64,000 nt of DNA, taken from Dorea formicigenerans (GTDB taxonomy: Bacteria > Bacillota > Clostridia > Lachnospirales > Lachnospiraceae). Position numbers and translations under genes: made by a program. How positions within the stretch are numbered: position 1 is the stretch's first letter; each line of letters opens with the position of its first letter. Below the pieces are notes generated by a model that was not told where the DNA came from, ran no database searches, and was given only the letters and a program-made list of their open reading frames with translations. The stretch is taken from positions 777,423-841,422 of the forward strand of contig NZ_CP102279.1 of NCBI RefSeq assembly GCF_025150245.1, read 5' to 3'. Below are positions 1-11,351 of the stretch, piece by piece.

Positions 1-2017
<2,017 letters not shown>

Positions 2018-2091
2018 AGTAAGGTGGATAGGTAAGATGTTAAAAAGTTTCTTATATGCAGTTTTGAAGGTATATATTTTATAATAAGAAG

Positions 2092-2118
2092 TGATTGGTA
2101 AAAGCCAGTCATTTTTTT
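2092..2118 (+). terminator. Intrinsic terminator after the rRNA operon
   Basis: TGATTGG pairs with CCAGTCA (one G-U pair) across a six-base loop and is followed by seven T residues. It closes the rRNA transcript, so this copy seems to end with the 23S. The remaining sequence up to the lysR stop at 2263 shows no gene. Confidence 0.65.
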
Positions 2119-2262
2119 GTATATAGAAAGTTGCATTTCCTATTATACAAAAAAGCCTTGTCGCTTAAACAACAAAGCTTTTGCAGATTAAAATAATGTT
2201 TTATCGTTTATTTCTGTTGAGATAATAATGTCGTATCGCTGTTGATACTGTGTTTCTCTTAG

Positions 2263-3132
2263 TTAGCAGTGATTCTGAATATATGTAATAAACTTTTCCA
2301 CACTACTATTAATGTAAATTCCCTTTTTCCACACTAGACCAATCTGCTGTTCTATCGAAGGATTCATTGGAATCCCGACGATATCCGGTAGATTGCGTAT
2401 GACAGATTTATATAGAAAAGCGCCGCCCAGTCTCTGGGCAATGAACTGTCGAATGGTATGTAGCTGACTGGCATGCATGATGATATTAGGCTTGATACCA
2501 TGTCGTTCAAACAGTCCCATTAATGTATTCGTCTGTACTGAATCAGTATTGTACATCATAATTGGCTCATTTTTAATCATTTCGACTGTAAGTTCTTTTT
2601 CTCTTGCCAGTGGATGTTCCGGTGATACACAGAACACAAAAGAATCGGAATCAATCGGGTAAGAGTTCATTTTATCAATATCATAAAAATCCATATTAAC
2701 TAGTGAAACGTCCAGAGTCTCTTCATTTACAAGAGAGGCAGCACGAATAGAGCCGTATTCAAATAATTCCAGGTGAATTTCCGGGTGTATTTTGGAAAAT
2801 TCTACATAAATATCCGGAAAATAAACTGTACTTAAAAGCGGTGGGATTCCAATGCGGACCGGCGGAGTCTGTCTGCCAAGATCGTGGAGTTCCGAAGAGC
2901 TTTCTTTAATATAACGCAGCATGTCCTGGGCTTTCTGATAAAATAATTCTCCTTCTTTTGTGAGTGTAACATGGTTTTTCGAGCGGACGAAAAGATTGAT
3001 GGAAAATTCCTTTTCTAATTCTCGGATTGCGCTGGAAATGGCTGGCTGAGTGACGTAAAGTTCTCTTGCTGCCTGAGTAATACTGTGATGCCTGCAAGTG
3101 GCACAGAAATATTCTAACTGGGTGATTTTCAT
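2263..3132 (-). CDS. LysR-family transcriptional regulator
   Basis: A 289-residue LysR regulator. The N-terminal winged helix-turn-helix (residues about 1-60) has the family pattern SITQAARELYVTQPAISSAI, followed by a periplasmic-binding-like effector domain (about 88-289). I chose the start at 3132 because GGAGGAAC lies just upstream; a longer open frame to 3390 has no ribosome site. It is divergent from the dicarboxylate transporter gene 243 bp away. The arrangement matches TtdR beside the E. coli L-tartrate genes, so it probably activates the transporter-dehydratase operon in response to a dicarboxylate. The effector is inferred, not shown. Confidence 0.88.
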   Translation of the reverse strand: MKITQLEYFCATCRHHSITQAARELYVTQPAISSAIRELEKEFSINLFVRSKNHVTLTKEGELFYQKAQDMLRYIKESSSELHDLGRQTPPVRIGIPPLLSTVYFPDIYVEFSKIHPEIHLELFEYGSIRAASLVNEETLDVSLVNMDFYDIDKMNSYPIDSDSFVFCVSPEHPLAREKELTVEMIKNEPIMMYNTDSVQTNTLMGLFERHGIKPNIIMHASQLHTIRQFIAQRLGGAFLYKSVIRNLPDIVGIPMNPSIEQQIGLVWKKGIYINSSVEKFITYIQNHC

Positions 3133-3211
3133 AAAAGTTCCTCCTGCTTTTTGTGCAATGTGCTGGTCTTCTTGTGAAAATGTTACGAAGCACCTCGTTA
3201 AATGATAATTC

Positions 3212-3320
3212 ATTATACCATGATTCTGTTGAAAATGCCAAAAATGTATTTTACTATAATCTTTTTTTATGCTCTCATATGTATTAATAAATGTACAATT
3301 TGGAAAACTACCGATATAAT
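3212..3320. promoter_or_regulatory. Divergent promoter region, lysR / dicarboxylate operon
   Basis: Rightward promoter: TGTACA (3292-3297), 17-bp spacer, TATAAT (3315-3320), ahead of the transporter. Leftward promoter, read on the minus strand: TTGGCA (3236-3241), 18-bp spacer, TATAAT (3212-3217), ahead of lysR. The AT-rich 70 bp between them is where a LysR operator would be expected; I could not single out one T-N11-A box. Confidence 0.5.
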
Positions 3321-3374
3321 GAGGGCATAAAGAAGGGAATACAAAATAATAACAAAAGACTGGGAGGAAAACAA

Positions 3375-4640
3375 ATGAGTTCTTCAACAATTACCCTCTT
3401 GTTTCTCCTGTTTGCGGTGATCATGTTCGTGCTAGAAAAGATTCCGCTAGGAGTAACATCGATGATTGTCTGTTGTGGTCTGGTTGTAACCAGGGTGTTA
3501 GATGTGAAAACAGCATTTGCCGGATTCATCGACAGTAACGTCATCTTATTTGTGGCTATGTTCATTGTAGGCGGTGCACTCTTTGAAACCGGAATGGCAA
3601 ATAAAATCGGTGGAATCGTAACCAAATTTGCCAGTTCCGAACGAACACTGATCGTTGCAATCATGGTGATTGTAGGTGTGATGAGCGGTGTGCTTTCCAA
3701 CACAGGTACAGCAGCGGTACTGATTCCGGTAGTAATCGGAATTGCAGCAAAATCTGGATATTCCAGATCAAGACTTCTAATGCCACTTGTATTTGCAGCA
3801 GCTATGGGTGGAAACCTTTCCCTGATCGGAGCACCGGGCAATCTGATTGCACAGAGCGAACTTCAGAAAAACGGATTATCATTCGGATTTTTTGAGTATG
3901 CAATCGTAGGTGTACCGATTCTGATCTGTGGAATTTTGTTCTACGCAACGATTGGACACAGACTTCTGCCGGACAGAGAGCCGACCGATGATGGTGCATT
4001 TGATACGACCAAGAATTTTGATGATGTACCGAAGTGGAAACAAATTGTATCATTAGTTGTTCTGGTTCTGACTCTTCTTGGAATGATTTTTGAGGAGCAG
4101 ATTGGAATTAAGCTTTGTGTGACAGGCTGCATCGGAGCACTGGTATTAATTCTGACAGGTGTTATTTCAGAAAAAGATGCTTTGAAATCCATTGACCTGA
4201 AAACAATCTTCCTGTTTGGTGGAACACTTTCACTGGCATCAGCTCTTGGAGAGACTGGAGCAGGAGAGATGATTGCAGGAAAAGTAATCGCAATGCTTGG
4301 AGATAATCCGTCACCATATGTATTGACATTTGTCGTATTTGTACTTTGCTGTCTGCTTACGAACTTCATGTCAAATACAGCGACGACAGCGTTGATGGCT
4401 CCAATCTGTATGTCCATTGCACAGGGCATGGGTGCAGACCCGAGGGCAGTTCTGATGGCGTGTGTAATCGGAGGTTCCTGCGCATATGCAACACCGATTG
4501 GTATGCCAGCAAACACAATGGTCGTAGGAGCGGGAGGATATACATTTATGGATTATGTAAAAGCTGGATTCCCGTTGATTATCATTGCTACAGTCGTGAG
4601 CATGATTATCTTACCAATTGCATTTCCTTTTTTCCCGTAA
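3375..4640 (+). CDS. SLC13/DASS-type anion (dicarboxylate) permease
   Basis: A 421-residue integral membrane protein with about 11 hydrophobic segments. It belongs to the ArsB/NhaD-DASS superfamily. The paired motifs SNTGTAAVLIPV (first half) and MSNTATTALMAPI (second half) are the SNT signatures of SLC13 carriers that contact sodium and the carboxylate. The start at 3375 follows GGGAGG; an upstream in-frame ATG at 3291 lacks a ribosome site. It lies before the tartrate dehydratase/fumarase genes and divergent from lysR. Uptake, or antiport with succinate, of tartrate, malate or fumarate is the likely role. The substrate cannot be fixed from sequence alone. Confidence 0.85.
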   Translation: MSSSTITLLFLLFAVIMFVLEKIPLGVTSMIVCCGLVVTRVLDVKTAFAGFIDSNVILFVAMFIVGGALFETGMANKIGGIVTKFASSERTLIVAIMVIVGVMSGVLSNTGTAAVLIPVVIGIAAKSGYSRSRLLMPLVFAAAMGGNLSLIGAPGNLIAQSELQKNGLSFGFFEYAIVGVPILICGILFYATIGHRLLPDREPTDDGAFDTTKNFDDVPKWKQIVSLVVLVLTLLGMIFEEQIGIKLCVTGCIGALVLILTGVISEKDALKSIDLKTIFLFGGTLSLASALGETGAGEMIAGKVIAMLGDNPSPYVLTFVVFVLCCLLTNFMSNTATTALMAPICMSIAQGMGADPRAVLMACVIGGSCAYATPIGMPANTMVVGAGGYTFMDYVKAGFPLIIIATVVSMIILPIAFPFFP

Positions 4641-4766
4641 GGAAAAAGATAGTTTTCATAGGAAATGATCTGAATGAGACATATACACTTCTTTATAAGA
4701 GTTGTATATATAAATTTTAAAATGTATTTAAAAGTACAAGATAACACATTTATAAGGAGGATTACC

Positions 4767-5666
4767 ATGAGTAAGACAGAACAGGTAGAAAAACTTACGA
4801 ATTATATGGCGAACTTCGTGTCATATATCGGGAAAGTACTGCCGGACGATATCATTGCAAAATTAGATGAGCTGGCAGAGAAAGAGGACAGTCCACTGTC
4901 AAAGACAATCTACCAGACAATGAAACTGAATCAGAAGCTCGCGAAAGATTTGAATCGTCCAAGCTGCCAGGACACAGGAGTATTACAGTTCTGGGTAAAA
5001 TGTGGAACAAAGTTCCCACTGATCGGTGAATTGGAAGCATTGTTAAAGGATGCGGTTGTAAAAGCAACATTTGAAGCACCACTTCGCCATAACAGTGTTG
5101 AGACATTTGACGAGTACAATACAGGAAAAAATGTTGGAAAAGGAACACCGACTGTATTCTGGGACATCGTTCCGGACAGTGATCAGTGCGAAATTTATGC
5201 ATATATGGCAGGTGGCGGATGTACACTTCCAGGAAAAGCTATGGTTCTGATGCCAGGGGCAGGATATGAAGGTGTAACAAAATTCGTTATGGATGTTATG
5301 ACATCCTACGGAATCAACGCATGTCCACCGCTGTTAGTCGGTGTAGGAGTTGCAACATCTGTTGAGACTGCAGCACTTCTTTCTAAGAAAGCACTGATGC
5401 GTCCACTTGGAAGCCATAACGAGAACGAAAGAGCAGCATCTATGGAAAAACTTCTTGAGGACGGAATTAATGAAATTGGCCTTGGACCACAGGGAATGGG
5501 CGGTAAGTATTCTGTTATGGGCGTACATATTGAGAATACAGCAAGACATCCATCTGCAATCGGAGTTGCCGTAAACGTAGGCTGCTGGTCTCACAGACGT
5601 GGACATATTATCTTTGATAAAGACCTGAACTACACAATCACAACACATTCGGGGGTGACGTTATAA
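4767..5666 (+). CDS. ttdA: L(+)-tartrate dehydratase / class I fumarase, alpha subunit
   Basis: A 299-residue protein corresponding to the N-terminal domain of class I iron-sulfur hydro-lyases. It keeps the cluster-ligand regions, including [12 protein letters not shown], and the [20 protein letters not shown] segment. The enzyme adds or removes water from a C4 dicarboxylate using a labile [4Fe-4S] cluster and needs the beta subunit. The start at 4767 is preceded by AAGGAGG. The stop TAA overlaps the next ATG by one base, so the two subunits are translationally coupled. Neighbours (LysR, DASS permease) resemble ttdR and ttdT. Fumarate hydratase is the equally common annotation of this family in clostridia. 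Confidence 0.9.
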   Translation: MSKTEQVEKLTNYMANFVSYIGKVLPDDIIAKLDELAEKEDSPLSKTIYQTMKLNQKLAKDLNRPSCQDTGVLQFWVKCGTKFPLIGELEALLKDAVVKATFEAPLRHNSVETFDEYNTGKNVGKGTPTVFWDIVPDSDQCEIYAYMAGGGCTLPGKAMVLMPGAGYEGVTKFVMDVMTSYGINACPPLLVGVGVATSVETAALLSKKALMRPLGSHNENERAASMEKLLEDGINEIGLGPQGMGGKYSVMGVHIENTARHPSAIGVAVNVGCWSHRRGHIIFDKDLNYTITTHSGVTL

Positions 5667-6292
5667 TGATCGAGATGAAAGACGGAAAGAAAATATTAAC
5701 AACGCCAATTACAGATGAAGATCTGGCAGATATCCATGTAGGAGATATTATTTACTTAAATGGAAGCATGACAACTTGTCGTGACGTAGCTCACAGACGT
5801 CTTGTTGAAGAAGGACGAGAGCTTCCGGTTGATGTAAGAAATGCAGCAATTTTCCATGCAGGACCGATTATCCGCCCATTGGAAAATGATAAATTTGAGA
5901 TGGTATCCATTGGACCAACAACCAGTATGAGAATGGAAAAATTCGAGAAGGAATTCGTTGAAAAAACTGGTGTGAAGATTATCATTGGAAAAGGTGGAAT
6001 GGGACCAAATACAGAGTATGCATGTAAGAACTTTAAAGCACTTCACTGTGTATTTCCAGCAGGAAATGCAGTTGTAGCAGCTACAGAAGTAGAAGAAATT
6101 GTGGATGCTCAGTGGAGAGACCTTGGAATGCCTGAGACACTCTGGCACTGCCACGTAAAAGAATTAGGACCTCTGATCGTATCTATTGATACAGACGGAC
6201 GTAATCTCTTCGAAGAGAACAAAGTCATTTTCAATCAGAGAAAAGACAAAGCAATTGAAGAAATCTGCAAACACGTAAAATTTATTAAATAA
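5666..6292 (+). CDS. ttdB: L(+)-tartrate dehydratase / class I fumarase, beta subunit
   Basis: A 208-residue partner of the preceding subunit, matching the C-terminal swivelling domain of class I fumarases. Motifs include [18 protein letters not shown] near residue 30, with the catalytic arginine region, and [14 protein letters not shown] near residue 110. It starts within the stop of the alpha gene (TAATG), which supports assembly of a heteromeric enzyme at equal dose. The product of the reaction would be oxaloacetate from tartrate or malate from fumarate; the sequence does not decide which. A GC-rich hairpin at 6353-6377 ends the operon. Confidence 0.9.
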   Translation: MIEMKDGKKILTTPITDEDLADIHVGDIIYLNGSMTTCRDVAHRRLVEEGRELPVDVRNAAIFHAGPIIRPLENDKFEMVSIGPTTSMRMEKFEKEFVEKTGVKIIIGKGGMGPNTEYACKNFKALHCVFPAGNAVVAATEVEEIVDAQWRDLGMPETLWHCHVKELGPLIVSIDTDGRNLFEENKVIFNQRKDKAIEEICKHVKFIK

Positions 6293-6352
6293 GCCAATTT
6301 GTGAAAACCTCTTAAAGATTTTGGTTAGTAAGCTAACCATACCCAAACCTCG

Positions 6353-6390
6353 GCACCCCGTCTGACCAGCGGGGTGCTATTTCGATTTTG
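6353..6390 (+). terminator. Terminator after the dicarboxylate operon
   Basis: GCACCCCG (6353-6360) and CGGGGTGC (6370-6377) form an eight-pair GC-rich stem with a nine-base loop, followed by TATTTCGATTTT. A smaller hairpin, GGTTAG/CTAACC (6323-6338), precedes it. Confidence 0.65.
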
Positions 6391-6409
6391 AATAATACAT
6401 TTCTTTCGC

Positions 6410-6446
6410 ATTGTGTATTGTCGCACAATTCAGAATCCGTTACAAT
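6410..6446 (+). promoter_or_regulatory. Promoter and possible operator of the glycerol 3-phosphate operon
   Basis: TTGTCG (6418-6423), a 17-bp spacer and TACAAT (6441-6446) make a good sigma-A promoter 40-50 bp before the first gene. An inverted repeat ATTGTG...CACAAT (6410-6429) overlaps the -35 box and could be an operator. No regulator for it is visible nearby. Confidence 0.5.
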
Positions 6447-6489
6447 AAAGTTATATCTTCTGTTATGAAGAAAACAAGGAGGTCGTGGT

Positions 6490-8028
6490 ATGTCGGATTT
6501 GAAATATGACATCATCATTATCGGTGCGGGTGTTTCAGGTTGTGCTGTGGCACGGGAATTATCACGTTATGATTTGAAAATCTGTGTGCTGGATAAGGAA
6601 AGTGATGTCTGTGAGGGGACGAGTAAGGCGAACAGTGGAATTGTTCATGCAGGACATGATGCAAAGCCAGATACATTGAAAGCGAAACTGAATGTTCAGG
6701 GAAATCTTATGATGGAAGAGATGGCAAAAAAGCTGGATTTTCCGTTTAAAAGAAATGGTTCACTAGTTGTCTGTCAGAACGAGGAAGAACTTTCAAAACT
6801 AGAAGAACTGAAAGAGCGAGGCAAAGAAAATGGAGTGGAAGGGTTAAGAATCCTGACAAGGGAAGAGGCGCTTGAACTGGAACCGGCACTTGCGGATTCT
6901 GTGTATGCGGCGCTTTATGCACCAACCGGAGGAATTGTCTGTCCATTTCTTATGAATATTGCTTATGCAGAAAATGCAGCAATCAATGGCGTGAAGTTCC
7001 AATTTGGAACGCGTGTGCAGGATATACAGAGATGCCATCAAGTAAGTGGATTTGAAGTCATTACAAATCAGGGAACATTATATTCAAAATATGTAATCAA
7101 TGCTGCCGGAGTTTATGCGGACGAAATCCACAACATGGTCAGTGAGAAGAAACTTCACATTACACCGCGAAGGGGAGAATATTGTCTCCTTGATAAAAAT
7201 GCGGGAACTCTGGTCAGTCATACTATTTTTCAAGTGCCAGGGGAAATGGGGAAAGGTGTTCTTGTAACTCCGACCATACATGGCAATCTGATGATCGGGC
7301 CAACTGCCGATGATGTTCCAGATAAAGAAGATAATGCGACGACGAGAGCAGGGCTTGATAAGGTGTTAAATGATTCTGCGAAATCCGTAAAAGGCATTCC
7401 GACACGCCAGGTCATTACATCATTTGCAGGACTTCGTGCACATGAAGATGGTGGAGATTTCCAGATAGAAGAATTAACTGATGTGCCAGGATTTATCGAT
7501 GTGGCTGGAATCGAATCACCAGGACTTACCAGTGCCCCGGCAATCGGAGTGTATGTCTGTGATTTAGTAAAAAAAATGATGGAAGATACAGATCGGCAAA
7601 TAAATCCAGGAGATTCGGGGAATTTAAGAAGTTTCGAAGTAGCCGATAAACAAAAAAGTTCAGGCAGATTACAGGAAAAAGAAAATTTCATAGAGACGCG
7701 TAAAGGAATCGTACATTTTGCAGAACTAAGTCTGGAAGAACAAAAGGAACTGATTCAGAAAGATCCAGCGTATGGACAGGTCATCTGTCGCTGTGAAACC
7801 GTGACTGAGGGAGAGATTCTGGATGCAATCCGAAGACCGCTTGGAGCGCGGACGCTGGATGGAGTAAAGCGAAGAGCTCGGGCAGGCATGGGACGATGCC
7901 AGGGAGGTTTCTGTACACCGAGGATTATGGAGATACTGTCCAGAGAGTGCGGAATTCCGTTGGAAGAAATCTGTAAAAATAATCCGGATTCCCGAATCAT
8001 TGTAGGAACAAATAAGGACAGGCTGTAG
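6490..8028 (+). CDS. FAD-dependent glycerol-3-phosphate dehydrogenase-like oxidoreductase with BFD [2Fe-2S] domain
   Basis: A 512-residue flavoprotein. It opens with an FAD-binding Rossmann motif (GAGVSGCAVARELSRY), continues as a DAO/GlpO-type fold to about residue 365, and ends with a BFD-like [2Fe-2S] module (about 425-480). That module has the four cysteines of ICRCETVTEG and GRCQGGFCTP. The layout resembles GlpA of the anaerobic glycerol-3-phosphate dehydrogenase, which oxidises glycerol 3-phosphate to dihydroxyacetone phosphate. It is first in an operon with a second flavoprotein, a DUF1667 protein and glycerol kinase. The ATG is preceded by AAGGAGG. The electron acceptor is unknown. 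Confidence 0.88.
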   Translation: MSDLKYDIIIIGAGVSGCAVARELSRYDLKICVLDKESDVCEGTSKANSGIVHAGHDAKPDTLKAKLNVQGNLMMEEMAKKLDFPFKRNGSLVVCQNEEELSKLEELKERGKENGVEGLRILTREEALELEPALADSVYAALYAPTGGIVCPFLMNIAYAENAAINGVKFQFGTRVQDIQRCHQVSGFEVITNQGTLYSKYVINAAGVYADEIHNMVSEKKLHITPRRGEYCLLDKNAGTLVSHTIFQVPGEMGKGVLVTPTIHGNLMIGPTADDVPDKEDNATTRAGLDKVLNDSAKSVKGIPTRQVITSFAGLRAHEDGGDFQIEELTDVPGFIDVAGIESPGLTSAPAIGVYVCDLVKKMMEDTDRQINPGDSGNLRSFEVADKQKSSGRLQEKENFIETRKGIVHFAELSLEEQKELIQKDPAYGQVICRCETVTEGEILDAIRRPLGARTLDGVKRRARAGMGRCQGGFCTPRIMEILSRECGIPLEEICKNNPDSRIIVGTNKDRL

Positions 8029-8040
8029 GGAGGGGCAGGA

Positions 8041-9492
8041 ATGAAAACTTGTGATTTAGTCATTATCGGAGGCGGTCCTGCAGGACTTGCAGCAGCGCTT
8101 GGAGCAAGAAAACAGGGAATAAAGGACATTTTAATCGTAGAAAGAGACAAAGAACTTGGCGGAATTTTAAACCAGTGTATTCACAATGGTTTCGGACTTC
8201 ACACATTTAAAGAAGAGCTGACTGGACCGGAATATGCAGGACGTTATATTGAGCAGGTAAAAGACGCCGGGATTCCATATGTGACCGATAGCATGGTGCT
8301 GAGTATTCAAAGCATGAGCCAGTATAAGAGTAGTCTTCAAGCAGATCAGTGTGAATATAACAAAGAAAAATATTCAGAAGCAGATCAAGATAAATATAGC
8401 AAGAAGAAATATACAGATAAAATTATCACTATGGTTAGTCGTACGGAAGGTATCGTTCAGATTCAGGCAAAGGCAGTAATACTTGCCATGGGTTGCCGGG
8501 AGCGTCCAAGAGGAGCGCTTAATATTCCGGGATATCGCCCGGCTGGAATCTACAGTGCCGGAACGGCACAAAGACTTGTAAATATGGAAGGTTATCTGCC
8601 AGGACGTGAAGTCGTGATTTTAGGTTCTGGTGATATCGGACTGATCATGGCAAGACGTATGACACTGGAAGGGGCACATGTAAAAGTAGTTGCGGAACTG
8701 ATGCCTTATTCCGGTGGACTAAAGAGAAATATTGTGCAGTGTCTGAATGACTATGATATTCCACTGAAGTTAAGCCATACAGTCGTTGATATTCATGGAA
8801 AAGAACGGGTGACAGGAATTACACTTGCCAAGGTCGATGAGAAAGGAAAGCCAATTCCGGGAACGGAAGAAGAATATGCATGTGATACTCTGTTGTTATC
8901 CTGTGGATTGATTCCGGAAAATGAATTGTCACGGGAACTGGGCGTGAAATTAAATCCAGTGACCAGCGGACCGGTTGTAGACGAGAGTCTGGAGACAAAT
9001 GTGCCGGGAGTATTTGCCTGTGGAAATGTGCTTCATGTTCATGATCTTGTGGATTTTGTATCAGAGGAAGCGGACAGAGCAGGAACATGTGCGGCGAGAT
9101 ACATTTTACAAGAGAATCAAAGCAGTAATCCTGGCATAGACCAAGAGAGTCAGTATAGTGATTCAGATATAGGTAAGGCTTCCAAGATGAATGATAATAA
9201 TGATCCAGTGATTCCACTCATTTCTCTTGGCTGTGTCCGCTATACCGTTCCATCTGCCATTCATTTGTCCAAGATGCCGGATAAATTGAAAGTGCGGTTT
9301 CGTGTCGGAAAAGTTGTAAAAAACTGTGCAGTCGATGTATACTGTAAGGAAGAGAATAGCGAGAAACGGATTAAGACAAAGAAACGTCCAGTCGTAGCAC
9401 CTGGGGAGATGGAAGAGATTCTGCTTGGCAGGGAAGAACTTTTAAAATATCCGGATTTACAACAGCTTATCATCACGGTGAAGGAGGGATAG
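8041..9492 (+). CDS. NAD(P)/FAD-dependent pyridine nucleotide-disulfide-type oxidoreductase (glycerol 3-phosphate operon)
   Basis: A 483-residue two-dinucleotide-binding flavoprotein. The FAD site GGGPAGLAAALGARKQG is at the N-terminus, the NAD(P) site LGSGDIGLIMARRM near residue 200, and the late FAD motif ETNVPGVFACGN near 320. It starts 12 bp after the first operon gene with GGGAGGGGC as its ribosome site. It probably forms a multi-subunit dehydrogenase with its neighbours, in the position of GlpB. Two hydrophilic low-complexity insertions rich in Asp, Gln, Ser, Tyr and Lys, near residues 92-127 and 357-386, are odd for the family. Confidence 0.87.
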   Translation: MKTCDLVIIGGGPAGLAAALGARKQGIKDILIVERDKELGGILNQCIHNGFGLHTFKEELTGPEYAGRYIEQVKDAGIPYVTDSMVLSIQSMSQYKSSLQADQCEYNKEKYSEADQDKYSKKKYTDKIITMVSRTEGIVQIQAKAVILAMGCRERPRGALNIPGYRPAGIYSAGTAQRLVNMEGYLPGREVVILGSGDIGLIMARRMTLEGAHVKVVAELMPYSGGLKRNIVQCLNDYDIPLKLSHTVVDIHGKERVTGITLAKVDEKGKPIPGTEEEYACDTLLLSCGLIPENELSRELGVKLNPVTSGPVVDESLETNVPGVFACGNVLHVHDLVDFVSEEADRAGTCAARYILQENQSSNPGIDQESQYSDSDIGKASKMNDNNDPVIPLISLGCVRYTVPSAIHLSKMPDKLKVRFRVGKVVKNCAVDVYCKEENSEKRIKTKKRPVVAPGEMEEILLGREELLKYPDLQQLIITVKEG

Positions 9493-9495
9493 ACT

Positions 9496-9858
9496 ATGGA
9501 GGAGAAGAAACTAATCTGTATCGGCTGCCCTCTTGGATGTGAATTATGTGCAGTATTGGAACGTGGAGAGGTTATAAGTGTTACAGGAAATACTTGCAAG
9601 CGCGGAGATGCTTATGCCAGAAAGGAACTGGTAAGTCCGGAGCGTACCGTGACAAGTACGGTGAAAATGAGTGACGGGCGCATGCTTCCGGTGCGCACGA
9701 AGACGGATATTCCTAAGGCGAAAGTATTAGAATGCGTGCGAGAATTAAAACATGTTGTCGTAGAAGCGCCAGTGGAAACAGGGCAGATAATTGTGCAGGA
9801 TATTGCGGGGACAAATGTACCGGTGATCGCTACAAAGAAGATGGGAGAACGTGTATGA
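9496..9858 (+). CDS. DUF1667 domain protein, cysteine-rich
   Basis: A 120-residue protein with cysteines at positions 8, 11, 15, 18 and 34 ([11 protein letters not shown], then TCKRG). They look like ligands for an iron-sulfur cluster or zinc. DUF1667 proteins commonly accompany the two flavoproteins and glycerol kinase in clostridial operons, where a small electron-transfer subunit of the glycerol-3-phosphate dehydrogenase is a reasonable guess. The gene starts three bases after the preceding stop. Its own stop overlaps the glpK start (ATGA), so translation is coupled. No experimental role is known to me. Confidence 0.85.
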   Translation: MEEKKLICIGCPLGCELCAVLERGEVISVTGNTCKRGDAYARKELVSPERTVTSTVKMSDGRMLPVRTKTDIPKAKVLECVRELKHVVVEAPVETGQIIVQDIAGTNVPVIATKKMGERV

Positions 9859-11348
9859 AAAAATATGTAATGGCTCTGGATCAGGGGACAACCAGTTCCA
9901 GATGTATTTTATTTGACAAAAAAGGAAATATTTGCAGTGTAGCGCAAAAAGAGTTTGAGCAGATTTATCCAAAACCAGGCTGGGTTGAGCATGATCCGAT
10001 GGAGATTTGGGCATCTCAGTTATCTGTTGCGACCGAAGCAATCAGTAAAATCGGTGCAAGTGCTGATGAGATTGCGTCCATTGGAATTACGAATCAGAGA
10101 GAGACGACGGTTGTGTGGAACCGTGAGACGGGTATGCCGATTTACAATGCAATCGTGTGGCAGTGCCGCAGAACTGCAGAACGGATCGATCAATTAAAAG
10201 AAGATGGTCTGACGGACTATGTGAAAGAGACGACAGGACTGATACCTGATGCATATTTTTCAGCGTCAAAGGTGGCATGGATCTTGGATCATGTAGAGGG
10301 AGCCCGGGAGCAGGCAGAAAATGGAGACCTTGCTTTTGGAACAATTGATACATGGTTGATCTGGAATCTGACCCGTGGGGAAGTACATGCGACAGACTAC
10401 ACCAATGCCTCCAGAACGATGATGTTCGATATTCATAAATTAGACTGGGATCAGAAGATTCTGGATTATTTCAAGATTCCAAAGAACATGCTGCCAAAAG
10501 TAAAACCGCCCAGTGGAATTTTCGGATATACAGAAGTCGGTATGTTTGGCGAGAGTATTCCAATCGCCGGGGCAGCAGGTGACCAGCAGTCAGCATTGTT
10601 CGGCCAGTGCTGTTTTGATGCCGGAGAAGTGAAGAATACATATGGAACCGGCTGTTTCCTGCTTATGAATACAGGAGAAAAGGCTGTGACTTCAGAAAAT
10701 GGACTGCTTACGACTATTGCAGCCAGCGCAGACGGAACCGTCCAGTATGCATTAGAAGGAAGTATTTTTGTGGCAGGAGCGGCAATCCAGTGGCTGCGTG
10801 ATGAGATGCGTATGATCCGCAAAGCAGCAGATACGGAGCGTTATGCAACTGCGGTCGAAGATACTGCAGGCGTTTACCTTGTTCCGGCATTTACCGGAAT
10901 CGGAGCACCGTACTGGGATCCATATGCAAGAGGTACGGTCGTGGGCATCACAAGAGGCTGCAAAAAAGAACATTTTATCCGGGCGGCACTGGAATCTATG
11001 GCGTACCAGACCAATGACATTTTGAAAGTGATGGAAGAAGAATCTGGTGTACAGATCCGGACGCTCAAAGTAGATGGTGGTGCATCAAATAATAATTTTC
11101 TGATGCAGTTCCAGTCCGACATTCTTGGTGTTGATGTGCTCAGACCACAGTGTGTGGAGACAACAGCTCTCGGAGCGGCATATCTTGCAGGAATTGTAGT
11201 GGGTTACTGGGAAGATGTAGAGGACGTGCGCGCAAACTGGGCACTGTCCCGAACATTCCATGCAGACATGACAGACGAAAAGAGACAACATTTGTTAAAA
11301 GGCTGGAAGAAAGCAGTCGGTCGTGCATTCGAGTGGGTGGAGGACTAG
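9855..11348 (+). CDS. glpK: Glycerol kinase
   Basis: A 497-residue FGGY-family kinase that phosphorylates glycerol to sn-glycerol 3-phosphate with ATP. The N-terminal phosphate-binding motif ([15 protein letters not shown]), the glycerol-binding region ([11 protein letters not shown]) and the adenosine-binding [14 protein letters not shown] near residue 405 are all present. Length fits the family. The true start is the ATG at 9855, overlapping the DUF1667 stop; a longer frame from 9732 runs through that gene. With the flavoproteins upstream it gives a complete glycerol to dihydroxyacetone phosphate route. No glycerol facilitator gene is in the operon. Confidence 0.97.
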   Translation: MKKYVMALDQGTTSSRCILFDKKGNICSVAQKEFEQIYPKPGWVEHDPMEIWASQLSVATEAISKIGASADEIASIGITNQRETTVVWNRETGMPIYNAIVWQCRRTAERIDQLKEDGLTDYVKETTGLIPDAYFSASKVAWILDHVEGAREQAENGDLAFGTIDTWLIWNLTRGEVHATDYTNASRTMMFDIHKLDWDQKILDYFKIPKNMLPKVKPPSGIFGYTEVGMFGESIPIAGAAGDQQSALFGQCCFDAGEVKNTYGTGCFLLMNTGEKAVTSENGLLTTIAASADGTVQYALEGSIFVAGAAIQWLRDEMRMIRKAADTERYATAVEDTAGVYLVPAFTGIGAPYWDPYARGTVVGITRGCKKEHFIRAALESMAYQTNDILKVMEEESGVQIRTLKVDGGASNNNFLMQFQSDILGVDVLRPQCVETTALGAAYLAGIVVGYWEDVEDVRANWALSRTFHADMTDEKRQHLLKGWKKAVGRAFEWVED

Positions 11349-11351
11349 ATT

